Shown one piece after another: positions 51,182-59,950 of a stretch of 64,000 nt of DNA (position 1 is the first letter of the stretch; every line of letters begins with the position of its first letter). The notes under the pieces are model-generated. The model searched no databases, was not told the origin of the DNA, and worked only from the letters and a program-made list of their open reading frames with translations. The translations under genes were made by a program, and so were the position numbers. The stretch comes from Methanogenium marinum (GTDB lineage: Archaea; Halobacteriota; Methanomicrobia; Methanomicrobiales; Methanomicrobiaceae): assembly GCF_028912405.1 (NCBI RefSeq), contig NZ_JAKELO010000002.1, positions 2,055,276 through 2,119,275 of the forward strand, given 5' to 3'.

Positions 51182-54100
51182 ATGACGAATCAAACCAAAA
51201 GGATTCTGGCTGTTCTAATTGTCCTGTTATTATGCGTAACGGGAGCAACTGCAGCTGGAGAAGGTACGCTATCCGCATCTGATGTCGCCGACGTGGCATT
51301 GGGTGAGAGTGGCGTAGTGACGTTTACGTTAACAAATGACTTTGACCCCAAAGTAGGTACGTTGACGTACAGAGTGTATTATGATGAGACAATCGCTACG
51401 GCGGCTAGTACAGAAACTATTGTTAATGGAGGTGTTGCGCCGGGAACACTGAATAGTGGGATGACATTTACTCTGTCTACTACTGCTGGTGTTGACAACA
51501 ACGATGCAGACCTTTTTACTGTTTCTTTCACCTCACCCAAAAATGATGGAAGCCGTATGGATGTTGGCATCGTAGCAAGTGAAGCCTATGATACAACCGG
51601 TATGACGGATTATCTGGGTGATATTACCATTGTAAACGGCACCTTCACCACAAAGGATGAAGTGGCTCCGGTCGGGACCATTACAACTCCAACCAATGTC
51701 GGTAAAGACTTCAAGATAACAGGTACTATTACCGATGTTGGTGGTATGGGTTCAGCAAGTGCAATCCTTGACGGAACGAACTACCCGCTCGCTCTCACTA
51801 ATTCGGCCAACGGTGAATACTTGTACACCGCTGATGTATCATGGCCTGAATTTGAGGATGGTATTACGCTGACTGTCAATGCAGTGGATGCAGCAGGAAA
51901 TGTTGCAGAACCTCTGGCTACGAAAACAATTAATGTTAAAAACATTGGTTTCTCCGACCCTTCACCTGCAGATGGAAGTTACATCAATACTGAACCCTCA
52001 CCAGTTAAGGTATTCATGTCACAGATTGACACGACTACCGTGGTTATGACTTTGGGCGGTGCCGTTGGCCCGATGGTTATTGATGATGTTTCATTTGTCT
52101 CCGGATACGCAATTGGTGACATTGGTCTCCATGGTGATGGTCTATTCTGGGTGAATGTAACCGGTACTGACACAGTTGCAGCAGAAGAGCGCTTCCTCAA
52201 CTGGACGTATACCGTTGACACATCTGCTCCAACACTTGACGTGGCAATCACTGATTCTGATGGTGACGGATTTATTGAAGCAAATGAAGTCCTGAACTTT
52301 GACTGGACAGTAAGTTCTCCAGGTCTCAGTGGATTTAAGAATGTCTCAGTTGTTGAGCCATCCACAGGCAGTGTTCTGTTGTCAAACGGCAATGCGGATA
52401 GCAGCGCTACACTAACTATACCCGTTGGAAACCGTGACCTCTCATTCCGTGCATATGACAATGCAGGAAATTATGCAAAATACGATTTCCATCTGTATAA
52501 CAACTATGTTGTATGGGTAGACTCAACAAAGGTTGGCACAATTGGTGGACTTGATACAGAGTTTACCGCAGCAGTTGACCTTGACCTGACAGCAACCAGT
52601 ATGGTAGAACTATACAACGGTCGCAGTGTTTTTGCACCCGACATTGGAACTGTCACACGGCAGGTCAAAGAGGTAGGTCAGGTAACAAGTGACACCTATG
52701 TCACCGTTGACAACCGTGCTGATGCAACATATGCAGGCACAGACACATACCAGGAACTCTGGGTGTATGACCCTACAGACGTCATTGATTTCGAGATAAC
52801 TGCTCCTGCAATCACACATGCAAGTGTTATGATGTTTGAGGCAAACGAATCATACCTCAATGAACTCATTGACAGTAAATCAACAAGCAACATCGACTAT
52901 GAACAACTGATTAAGCAAGCATCCTACATCTTCATTGATGGGGGATGGACACAGATTTCTGTTGAGAAAGATGGTTCATTTATTCAGGAACAGGCATATG
53001 GTGAAGCGCTGACAGTATCCGGTGACATTACAACAACGTTGAAGCTCGCTGAAAATCAGGTGGATCTTTCCTCCGGATTCCGCATGAGTGAAGATTGTGT
53101 TCCATTTGATGCAACAACCACTCCTGATATCGGTGACTATGCAATTGCAGCAATTGCCTTTGATGGCGACCGTATCGGTGGCATTGCAGTAATGCCGGTA
53201 GTTGTCCTTGAGTCAGCAGAAGAAGGTGTGCTCTCCGCTACCAGCATACCTTTAGACGGAACCTTTGATGCAAGTTTCAGTTCCGACTGTAAGTATTTCG
53301 GTGTCGCTCTTTACCGTGACACAGTGTATGATGCAACAGCAACTATTGATTTCGCGAATCTTAATTATGACATGGTTACCTTAGACCTCTCAGCAGGTGG
53401 GGCGGCCACAGAGAAACTCTGGCATAACATTTATATCACCCCTGGTGCAGGAAAATATGCATATGTTAATGCTGACAATTCGCTGACATTCGATGCTAGC
53501 GGTCTTGAAGCAGGCAATTACAAGGCGGTTCTTGCTGGTCTCAGTAACAGTGGCACAGCACAGGCATTCGGTGTTCACGACATTGCGATCGGTTCCAGTC
53601 TGAATATCAGTAATATCATCGCCCAGACGGGTACAACTGGTGCATCAGTCACCTGGACGACCAACAATGCAGCAAACAGTACTGTTGAATACGGCCTAAC
53701 CAGTGCATATGGATATTCTGTATCTGATGCTCAGTTTGTCACTAGACACACCTTGGGTATCAACGGTCTTACGTCCAACACGGTCTATCATTATCGTATA
53801 ATCTCGGTTGACCCATCCGGAAACAAAGTTATTTCCAGTGATTCTTCCTTCATAACCAAGTCCTCCGGCAGTAGCGGCGGTGGCGGCGGCGGCGGTAGCT
53901 ACACAAGTCCAGTGGAAGTTACAACGCCATCTGTGAAATTTACCACACTCGGATATCTACAGACAGATTCGAATGGTATAGTCCAGAACCCCGTATTGGT
54001 CTCTGCAGCTGATGGCCTCTCATCAATCTATATCGGAGCTGGTGTGAAGGCACTTGATGCCGACGGACAGCCTCTGGATAGTGTGATTATTCAGGGAACT

Positions 54101-54547
54101 GACGATGTTCCATCAACAGGTTCATTTTCATTTGCTGGTCACGCAGTGGAATTAGGACCATCAGGGGCAACCTTTAGTCCGGGGATTGAGTTAACATTCC
54201 AGTTTACAGAAGAAGAGTGGAATAATCTTGGAGCAGGAGAAACATTCGCAATTAAGTGGTTCAATGAAGGAACAGGTGAATGGGAAGCTATTCCAACCAC
54301 CGTTGATCCTATCAACCATACGGTTGTCGGTGTGATTACCCACTTCAGTACATTTGCTGTCTTCAAAGAAATTGGAGAAATGCCAACTAGTGTTGCAACA
54401 CAAGCTCCAACAGAAACCCCGGTGCCTACCGAAACTGGTAATGGTGCTCAAACCGGCGGATTCCCATGGGTATGGTTTGTTGTAGTAATTGTGATGGTTG
54501 CCATAATTGGCGCTGGATATTACTACATGCAGCAGCAGAAGAAATAA
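51182..54547 (+). CDS. Large anchored surface protein with cohesin-like and fibronectin-type domains
   Basis: A 1121-aa exported protein: signal peptide to about 24 (cleavage ATA); cohesin-like domain about 25-160 (LSASDVADVALGESGVVTFTLT); Ig-like modules to about 430; a middle region resembling S-layer-associated domains; a fibronectin III/purple-acid-phosphatase-N-like domain at about 815-890 (GASVTWTTNNAANSTVEYGL); a Ser/Gly linker with seven Gly in a row; a domain ending HFSTFAVFKE; a Thr/Pro stalk; and a C-terminal helix (FPWVWFVVVIVMVAIIGAGYYY) with basic tail. It lacks a dockerin, so fits a large anchored scaffold. Last gene of the operon, 51 bases behind the smaller cohesin protein. 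A T7 run follows the stop. Confidence 0.82.
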   Translation: MTNQTKRILAVLIVLLLCVTGATAAGEGTLSASDVADVALGESGVVTFTLTNDFDPKVGTLTYRVYYDETIATAASTETIVNGGVAPGTLNSGMTFTLSTTAGVDNNDADLFTVSFTSPKNDGSRMDVGIVASEAYDTTGMTDYLGDITIVNGTFTTKDEVAPVGTITTPTNVGKDFKITGTITDVGGMGSASAILDGTNYPLALTNSANGEYLYTADVSWPEFEDGITLTVNAVDAAGNVAEPLATKTINVKNIGFSDPSPADGSYINTEPSPVKVFMSQIDTTTVVMTLGGAVGPMVIDDVSFVSGYAIGDIGLHGDGLFWVNVTGTDTVAAEERFLNWTYTVDTSAPTLDVAITDSDGDGFIEANEVLNFDWTVSSPGLSGFKNVSVVEPSTGSVLLSNGNADSSATLTIPVGNRDLSFRAYDNAGNYAKYDFHLYNNYVVWVDSTKVGTIGGLDTEFTAAVDLDLTATSMVELYNGRSVFAPDIGTVTRQVKEVGQVTSDTYVTVDNRADATYAGTDTYQELWVYDPTDVIDFEITAPAITHASVMMFEANESYLNELIDSKSTSNIDYEQLIKQASYIFIDGGWTQISVEKDGSFIQEQAYGEALTVSGDITTTLKLAENQVDLSSGFRMSEDCVPFDATTTPDIGDYAIAAIAFDGDRIGGIAVMPVVVLESAEEGVLSATSIPLDGTFDASFSSDCKYFGVALYRDTVYDATATIDFANLNYDMVTLDLSAGGAATEKLWHNIYITPGAGKYAYVNADNSLTFDASGLEAGNYKAVLAGLSNSGTAQAFGVHDIAIGSSLNISNIIAQTGTTGASVTWTTNNAANSTVEYGLTSAYGYSVSDAQFVTRHTLGINGLTSNTVYHYRIISVDPSGNKVISSDSSFITKSSGSSGGGGGGGSYTSPVEVTTPSVKFTTLGYLQTDSNGIVQNPVLVSAADGLSSIYIGAGVKALDADGQPLDSVIIQGTDDVPSTGSFSFAGHAVELGPSGATFSPGIELTFQFTEEEWNNLGAGETFAIKWFNEGTGEWEAIPTTVDPINHTVVGVITHFSTFAVFKEIGEMPTSVATQAPTETPVPTETGNGAQTGGFPWVWFVVVIVMVAIIGAGYYYMQQQKK

Positions 54548-54563
54548 TAAATTTAAATTTCTC

Positions 54564-54570
54564 TTTTTTT
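54564..54570 (+). terminator. Oligo-T terminator after the surface-protein operon
   Basis: A run of seven T about 17 bases after the stop of the last cohesin gene, preceded by AT-rich sequence. It fits an archaeal intrinsic terminator. Confidence 0.45.
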
Positions 54571-54789
54571 CCGTTCAATTTTCATATTATATCGTGGGAA
54601 TGGTCCAGCACGGACAATGTCTTCGTTCACAGAAAAAATAGATAATAAAAATCACAATTCATTTCTCTCTTTCTTTTCTTGATATCGTGCAAAAAAAAGT
54701 TCAGATTGTTTCACCTCTTTTACCGGTATGACCATCTATGACGACCAGACGGACAAGTTATCGACATTTTGAAAATATTGTGAATTTTT

Positions 54790-54812
54790 TACCGGATCAG
54801 ATAAATCCGGTA
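54790..54812. promoter_or_regulatory. Perfect 8-bp inverted repeat
   Basis: TACCGGAT and ATCCGGTA flank CAGATAA. A related string, TTTTACCGGTATGACC, lies 80 bases before it (about 54717-54732). Dyads of this size within a gene-free region may be regulator sites or hairpins of a small RNA; no target is evident. Confidence 0.45.
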
Positions 54813-55500
54813 TGTGATGGATTCATCAATACAGTAGGAAAATAGTATTAGGACAGATTCACGTCTGAATTTGTGTTCTAATTTTAGAATGAGAAATAGT
54901 GATATTTCTCCTGATTCAGTTACAGCGTCAGAGATTATTACTAAAGGATGAGGGGGAATGACAATTTCTTCTTTCCCTGAACCTACTCCATTATCTGTGA
55001 TAGATTGCAGGAGGGGTGGGGAAACATATGTTCTGTTTCTGTCTCTCTTGTGTTTAATACGATAACAATCGGAAAAATCAGAGTTCTGAAAATGGTCCTG
55101 AGCCTTTCATCTTAACGAAATATTTCAATCAGTTTTGAAAATGTAAACTATATATTTTTATATTTTTATGAACAGATGTCTTAATAGTTCTAAAAAATGT
55201 TAGATCATATGTAAATAATGATATTCCGTCAATGATATCGCACGAATGCCACTAAAGACAGAGATATCCGTTAAGTATGTAATATCTTATATCAATAAAG
55301 ATGTGAACAATTTCTCCGGCTGAAGTGATTACTGGCATGCTTATGTCTTTATCACAGAATCCCGTGTTGAATGGCCATACCGAATCTTTTCAAACCTGTA
55401 TAAACAGACTCTGCTGCTCCCTTTGTGTGTCTATTGGCAGGTAGAGAAATAACAGCAGCATGTATGCTGTCCATCTGAATATTTTCCCCCCCAGGTATTT

Positions 55501-56487
55501 ATGACAAAATCTCCAACAACAGAAGATCTCTACACAGCATTTGGAACAGGAATCTGGTTTCGCGATCTCGTGGGAATACTGGTCTGGTTAGGCATCGCTG
55601 TTCTGACAATATATGTACCCTATCTGAATGAAAGTCCGCTAAGAATTGTGTTTGCACTTCCGGTTGTGCTCTTTATTCCGGGATATGCGCTCATTGCGGC
55701 ACTGTTTCCCGGAAATGAAGAAATTGATACTCTTGAACGAATTGCACTCTCATTTGGATTATCAATAGCGGTGGTGCCGCTGATTGGGCTTGCACTGAAT
55801 TATACTCCCTGGGGAATACGGCTGGACCCGATCGTCATTTCACTGGTTATCTTCACCGTCCTTATGGTGCTCGCGGCCCACTGCCGGCGTGCACTGCTGG
55901 CACCGGAAGAACGGTTTGCCATGCCTGTACAGTCCTGGTGTACGGAAGCAAAGACAGAACTCTTCTCCGAAGACCAGAGTACCCTTGACCGTGCCCTTTC
56001 CTACATCCTCATTATTGCAATTGTGGCGGCAGTTGTCACTACCATATACGTAATTGTTGTGCCCAAGGAGGGTGAACATTTCACCGAATTTTATATTCTC
56101 GGAGAAGGAGGGATGGCAGCGGATTATCCTGACCGGTTAACCGTGGGGACTCCACAACCGGTGATCATTGGTGTTGGGAATCATGAATTCAGACCAGTAG
56201 ATTATACCATTGAGGTCTGGGAAATGAATCAGGAATGGATTGCCGAAGAAAACCGTTCTGAAATATATTCTATGGGACTTTTAGACCGGATTCCGGTCTC
56301 GGTGCCTCACAATGAGACAACTGAGATTCCCTACAGCTTTACCGTAACCGATGGTGGAACAAATAGAATTCAGTTCCTTCTCTTCACGGATACGGTGCCT
56401 GATGATTCAGTCTCAGGGACGGAACGGATCAATGCCTCGTATCGGGACCTTCATCTCTGGGTGGATGTTCGTCCTTCATACGGGTAA
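55501..56487 (+). CDS. DUF1616 membrane protein
   Basis: A 328-aa protein with four N-terminal membrane helices (about residues 24-42, 48-68, 82-100, 110-130), the ALPVVLFIPGYALIAALFP block typical of DUF1616, a further helix at 165-190 and an extracellular C-terminal domain of about 140 residues (EFYILGEGGMAADYP, TPQPVIIGVGNHE). DUF1616 proteins are common in archaea next to surface-glycan or surface-protein genes; their role is unknown. AGGT lies shortly before the ATG. The 3' end overlaps the tail of the minus-strand gene 56429-57232 by 59 bases. Confidence 0.88.
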   Translation: MTKSPTTEDLYTAFGTGIWFRDLVGILVWLGIAVLTIYVPYLNESPLRIVFALPVVLFIPGYALIAALFPGNEEIDTLERIALSFGLSIAVVPLIGLALNYTPWGIRLDPIVISLVIFTVLMVLAAHCRRALLAPEERFAMPVQSWCTEAKTELFSEDQSTLDRALSYILIIAIVAAVVTTIYVIVVPKEGEHFTEFYILGEGGMAADYPDRLTVGTPQPVIIGVGNHEFRPVDYTIEVWEMNQEWIAEENRSEIYSMGLLDRIPVSVPHNETTEIPYSFTVTDGGTNRIQFLLFTDTVPDDSVSGTERINASYRDLHLWVDVRPSYG

Positions 56488-57232
56488 AGGTAATTAACAT
56501 CTCATTTTTTTCCGGTGAGGGAGCGATTCCCTCAATGTTCCACACAGCTCCTGTTCCCGCAGCAAGAATGCACCCGGCAAGACTGCAGGGAGGGCATGGA
56601 GCAATTTGACAAATTTTCATGGATTCAGACCGTATTTCTTCGCATGCAGGCATAAACCTGAATTCTCTGAATCTGACGACAACACTCTCTCCTTCTTCTG
56701 TCACCTCTACCTCGTCTGCAACATGTATCAAATCACGTTCTGCTTCTGAAATGGCAGTGTAAATATCCGGCATATCATGAGGTATCCTGAGTTTTCCGGA
56801 ACGTTGGAGATGTGCCATTACCGGCATCCCGGAAGGTACGGAAAAAATACCTCCGCTTTCCGGTTCCGGCACTATTGCTGTAAGATTGGGTTTTGGTATT
56901 CTCCGAAAATTTCGCGCAGGATTGAACTGCCGTACCTTGTTTCCATCCGGAATGAAATGTGCGGGCCCTGAAGCTCCCAGTTCTGCTGCAACCCGTGCGT
57001 AGCTCTCCATAAGACCTATTGAAAAGAATGAAGCCACATCTGCAGGAATGCCTTCCTCGGGGCGGGTTACCATCAGAAATACTGCACCAAAAAAACAGGC
57101 ACATGATGCAACAACAAGGGTTGCTGCCGGCAGATCTGTCCTTCCGGTGATATATACCGGAACAATAAGAAATACTGCAATTACAATCAGGAGTATTGGT
57201 GCCTGATATTCTTTGGAAATAATGTTATTCAT
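56429..57232 (-). CDS. Hypothetical membrane-tethered protein, last gene of MoxR operon
   Basis: A 267-aa protein with two N-terminal helices (about 10-30 and 35-58) and a soluble domain containing PACEEIRSESMKICQIAPCPPCSLAGCILAAG. The five Cys spaced in the last third (C-x-x-C-x-x-x-x-C among them) suggest a metal or cluster site or disulfides. I do not recognise it. GAGGG lies 7 bases before the ATG. It overlaps the preceding gene by 8 bases and is the last of seven cotranscribed genes. The reading frame covers 59 bases of the convergent DUF1616 gene. Confidence 0.72.
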   Translation of the reverse strand: MNNIISKEYQAPILLIVIAVFLIVPVYITGRTDLPAATLVVASCACFFGAVFLMVTRPEEGIPADVASFFSIGLMESYARVAAELGASGPAHFIPDGNKVRQFNPARNFRRIPKPNLTAIVPEPESGGIFSVPSGMPVMAHLQRSGKLRIPHDMPDIYTAISEAERDLIHVADEVEVTEEGESVVVRFREFRFMPACEEIRSESMKICQIAPCPPCSLAGCILAAGTGAVWNIEGIAPSPEKNEMLITFTRMKDEHPPRDEGPDTRH

Positions 57233-57671
57233 CTGAATTATCCCTCATAGACCGTGATAGTGCTTCTTTCCTGGTATATCCTGAAACAATAAGTATGGTG
57301 CAGAGAATTACCAGCCCTGCAATCCACCATCCGGTATGATATACAAACTGAGTAACAATACCAAGGATGGTGAGAGTAATGAATGCTACAATGAGCAATT
57401 TTGTGTGTGTTCTCCCTACAATTGCTGCAAAGAGACTGACCTCACATATGACAGCTGCGAAATATGACCCATAGGAAGCTCCATAAACCAACAACTGGCC
57501 TACGGCAAGAATATACAGGTCAATATCCCTGTTTTTCCACCAAATCATTATTGAAGCCAACACCGCACTGCCGGGGGTGATAACCTCCCATAAGCCTCCC
57601 AATGCAAGAGAACCAATGGCAATAATGATTGCAACACAGATACACCCTGTTCTCCATCGACTGGATATCAT
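57225..57671 (-). CDS. Small integral membrane protein in MoxR operon
   Basis: A 148-aa protein with about four to five membrane helices (CICVAIIIAIGSLALGG, LYILAVGQLLVYGASYGSYF, LLIVAFITLTILGIVTQF, WIAGLVILCTILIVSG). No family recognised. It overlaps both neighbours by 4-8 bases, so it belongs with the DUF58 and MoxR proteins. Confidence 0.72.
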   Translation of the reverse strand: MISSRWRTGCICVAIIIAIGSLALGGLWEVITPGSAVLASIMIWWKNRDIDLYILAVGQLLVYGASYGSYFAAVICEVSLFAAIVGRTHTKLLIVAFITLTILGIVTQFVYHTGWWIAGLVILCTILIVSGYTRKEALSRSMRDNSDE

Positions 57672-58948
57672 TGTATCACCTCAAATGAACGTACGTTAAA
57701 GAATTCTGCTTCTTTTCTGATCTCTTCTCTGAATGATTCTTCGGGAAGAAATAGTATTACAGGGCGGTGCAGTGCGTACGCAGATGTTGCCATAGACCAT
57801 ATCTGGCTCAGATCGCCTTTTCCAGTTGTATAACAATGGATTTCTGTGTCCTGGGATGTTGAAAGTATCCGATACATTGTTTCCTCGAATATGATATGGT
57901 ATGCTGACGTTGCAAATGTCCCGGTGGCCCTCTGTGCTATGGGTGAAAGTGGCATATTCTCTCCTGCATTCCGTATCCCTGCTGCAAGCATTATTGGAGA
58001 ATATGCCCGATAAAGTGGAATCAGACGTCTTTTTGGATTCAGTATGTCAGACAGTTGATTGAGTATGTCTGCACCCGGAACAATATCCATGACTGCCACA
58101 ATTTCAGATCCTGACAATACAATCATCAGAGATGAATCCCGACGGTCCAAAATATCTGCTACTCTTTGGATGATCGCTTTTCGTACGCTGGAAAACATAT
58201 CTTCTGTAACGGCATCTGTATCAATAGGGAGATCAACAATGAGTGTTGCTGTTCCTCCCTCACTTCCGGTGTACTCCCGCACATATGTTTTGCCGTATCT
58301 GGCTGTCATTTTCCAGTCAATGGTTTTCATATTGTCCCCATCCTGGTATTCGCGAAATGAGCGTATGCCAGTGCTTTTTATGGGTGTCCTGCGCATTGTC
58401 TCCCGGTCGCCGTATCCTCCTGAACATTCATATGGCTGTCCTTTTTCCGGAAATACAAAGAGAGCAGGATTCTGTAGGGAAGATATCCGGACGGGTATGG
58501 TAATTGAAAATAAAGCGTCTGAACAGCGGAGTGTGATACCGCCGGGATGGATTGTGCCATGAGCGAGAAGCCGGAAGGAGTATCGCAGGGTGCATGTCCC
58601 ATTAGCGTCTGAAATGAGATCTGTTGTTTTCCCGGTGATGTCTGTTGCGGAATCCGGGAGAATATCCTCTACTTCCAGTACATAACCGGGTTGAACCTGG
58701 CTGGTGAGAGTGTTTGTCATATGGATACGCGTACCGGAGCGTGAAAACCGTTCTTTTGTATGCCTCTCTCCAGTCAGGCTGAGTGCAGCCTTTCGGGCAG
58801 CAGAAATGCTGGTATGCAGAGAAAGAAGGAGAAAAAGCCATAGGGCACCTCCTGCAAAGAAAAATGACGGGTCATCGAAGATCCATGCAGATATAATGCA
58901 TGCTCCACCAAGGAGCACTGTTGCCCTGCAGAGACGGGTTGGCTGCAC
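57668..58948 (-). CDS. DUF58 domain protein
   Basis: A 426-aa protein with GTG start at 58946-58948; GAGGTG lies 9 bases upstream within the end of moxR. Two N-terminal hydrophobic segments (about 8-45) are followed by a beta domain and the DUF58 core, marked by REYQDGDNMKTIDWKMTARYGKTYV near residue 200. This is a von Willebrand-A-like fold that often acts as the partner of MoxR ATPases. The C-terminal region (from about 310) is a further VWA-like section. The protein is membrane-tethered with the core in the cytoplasm, where it probably receives the MoxR chaperone action. Confidence 0.9.
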   Translation of the reverse strand: MQPTRLCRATVLLGGACIISAWIFDDPSFFFAGGALWLFLLLSLHTSISAARKAALSLTGERHTKERFSRSGTRIHMTNTLTSQVQPGYVLEVEDILPDSATDITGKTTDLISDANGTCTLRYSFRLLAHGTIHPGGITLRCSDALFSITIPVRISSLQNPALFVFPEKGQPYECSGGYGDRETMRRTPIKSTGIRSFREYQDGDNMKTIDWKMTARYGKTYVREYTGSEGGTATLIVDLPIDTDAVTEDMFSSVRKAIIQRVADILDRRDSSLMIVLSGSEIVAVMDIVPGADILNQLSDILNPKRRLIPLYRAYSPIMLAAGIRNAGENMPLSPIAQRATGTFATSAYHIIFEETMYRILSTSQDTEIHCYTTGKGDLSQIWSMATSAYALHRPVILFLPEESFREEIRKEAEFFNVRSFEVIQ

Positions 58949-58951
58949 GTC

Positions 58952-59926
58952 TCAGGGCACCTCGACAGAATCAAGAATTTGCCGGATAACAGCATTGCTG
59001 TTTGTTCCGCTGATCTCTGCCTCGCGTTTGAGAATGATCCTGTGTTGGAGCGCTTTCATGGCTATCATCTTCACATCATCAGGAATCACATAATTTCGAC
59101 TCTCCAGTACTGCCTTTGCACGGCTTCCCCGGAGAAGAGCAATTGTTCCACGGGTGCTTGAACCCAGTGCAATATCACCATGTTCACGTGTTGCCATGAT
59201 AATATCACGAATATAAGACAGAATATCCTCTCCGACATGGATATTTTTTACATATTGAATATCATTCAGTATGCCTTCCGGGGAAAAAAGAGGTAACAGA
59301 GTTGCTGCAAACTTTTTCCAGTTGAGTGCACCATCCTGTTCACGCCGGACAATCTCAAGTTCTTCCTCCCCGGAGAGGTGTGTTGCATTGACTGAGAACA
59401 TAAACCGGTCTTTCTGTGCTTCTATAAGAGGAAATGTTCCTTCAAATTCCATGGGGTTTTGTGTTGCAATGGCACAAAACGGACTGGGGAGTCCATATTC
59501 GATTCCATCGATTGTTGCCTGTTTTTCAGAGAGTGCCTCGATGAACGCACTCTGCGTTTTCGGAGACATACGGTTTATTTCATCGATTAAAAAGATATTT
59601 GTGAAAACCGGGCCTTTTTTCAGTTCAAATTTTTTTTCCTCAGCGTTCCAGAACTGGATACCGATAACATCAGCGGGCTGACTGTCAACAGAGCACTGGA
59701 ACCGGTTAAATTCACACCCGGAAAGAATTGAGCAGGCCTTTGCAAGTGTTGTCTTGGCCGTGCCCGGCACGCCTTCTATCAGGATATGACCTTCTGAGAG
59801 AATAGCAATGATTATCATTTCCATGAGCTCATCATTCCCGACAACCATCCGTTTAATTTCTTTCTGCATCCGGGAATAGTTCTCTGAAATTTGTGTAATT
59901 GACTGAGTATTTTTGAATTCTGTCAT
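58952..59926 (-). CDS. MoxR-family AAA ATPase
   Basis: A 324-aa AAA+ ATPase of the MoxR family: Walker A EGVPGTAKTTLAK, Walker B IFLIDEINRMSPKTQSAF, and a sensor-like FCAIATQNPMEFEGTFPLIEAQKDRF. MoxR proteins act as chaperones to mature or insert metal cofactors into client complexes, usually through a VWA/DUF58 protein; the client here is unknown. GGTGA lies 5 bases before the ATG. It is 3 bases from the DUF58 gene and 24 bases from the DUF4350 gene upstream. Confidence 0.94.
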   Translation of the reverse strand: MTEFKNTQSITQISENYSRMQKEIKRMVVGNDELMEMIIIAILSEGHILIEGVPGTAKTTLAKACSILSGCEFNRFQCSVDSQPADVIGIQFWNAEEKKFELKKGPVFTNIFLIDEINRMSPKTQSAFIEALSEKQATIDGIEYGLPSPFCAIATQNPMEFEGTFPLIEAQKDRFMFSVNATHLSGEEELEIVRREQDGALNWKKFAATLLPLFSPEGILNDIQYVKNIHVGEDILSYIRDIIMATREHGDIALGSSTRGTIALLRGSRAKAVLESRNYVIPDDVKMIAMKALQHRIILKREAEISGTNSNAVIRQILDSVEVP

Positions 59927-59950
59927 TCGTCACCCTGTTATACTATTTTT

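Larger units (their letters stand above)
54548..55500. other. Gene-free gap with several inverted repeats
   Basis: In 953 AT-rich bases I see no gene, tRNA or known RNA. It holds a T7 run at 54564-54570, a strong dyad at 54790-54812, another (TTCTAA-TT-TTAGAA) at 54876-54889 and a TATA-like string near 55147-55172. Confidence 0.5.

Noticed and set aside
53862-53905. Run of GGC/GGT repeats in the large surface protein
   Set aside because: It encodes the Ser/Gly linker of the protein in frame and is a plain low-complexity linker, not a repeat element.
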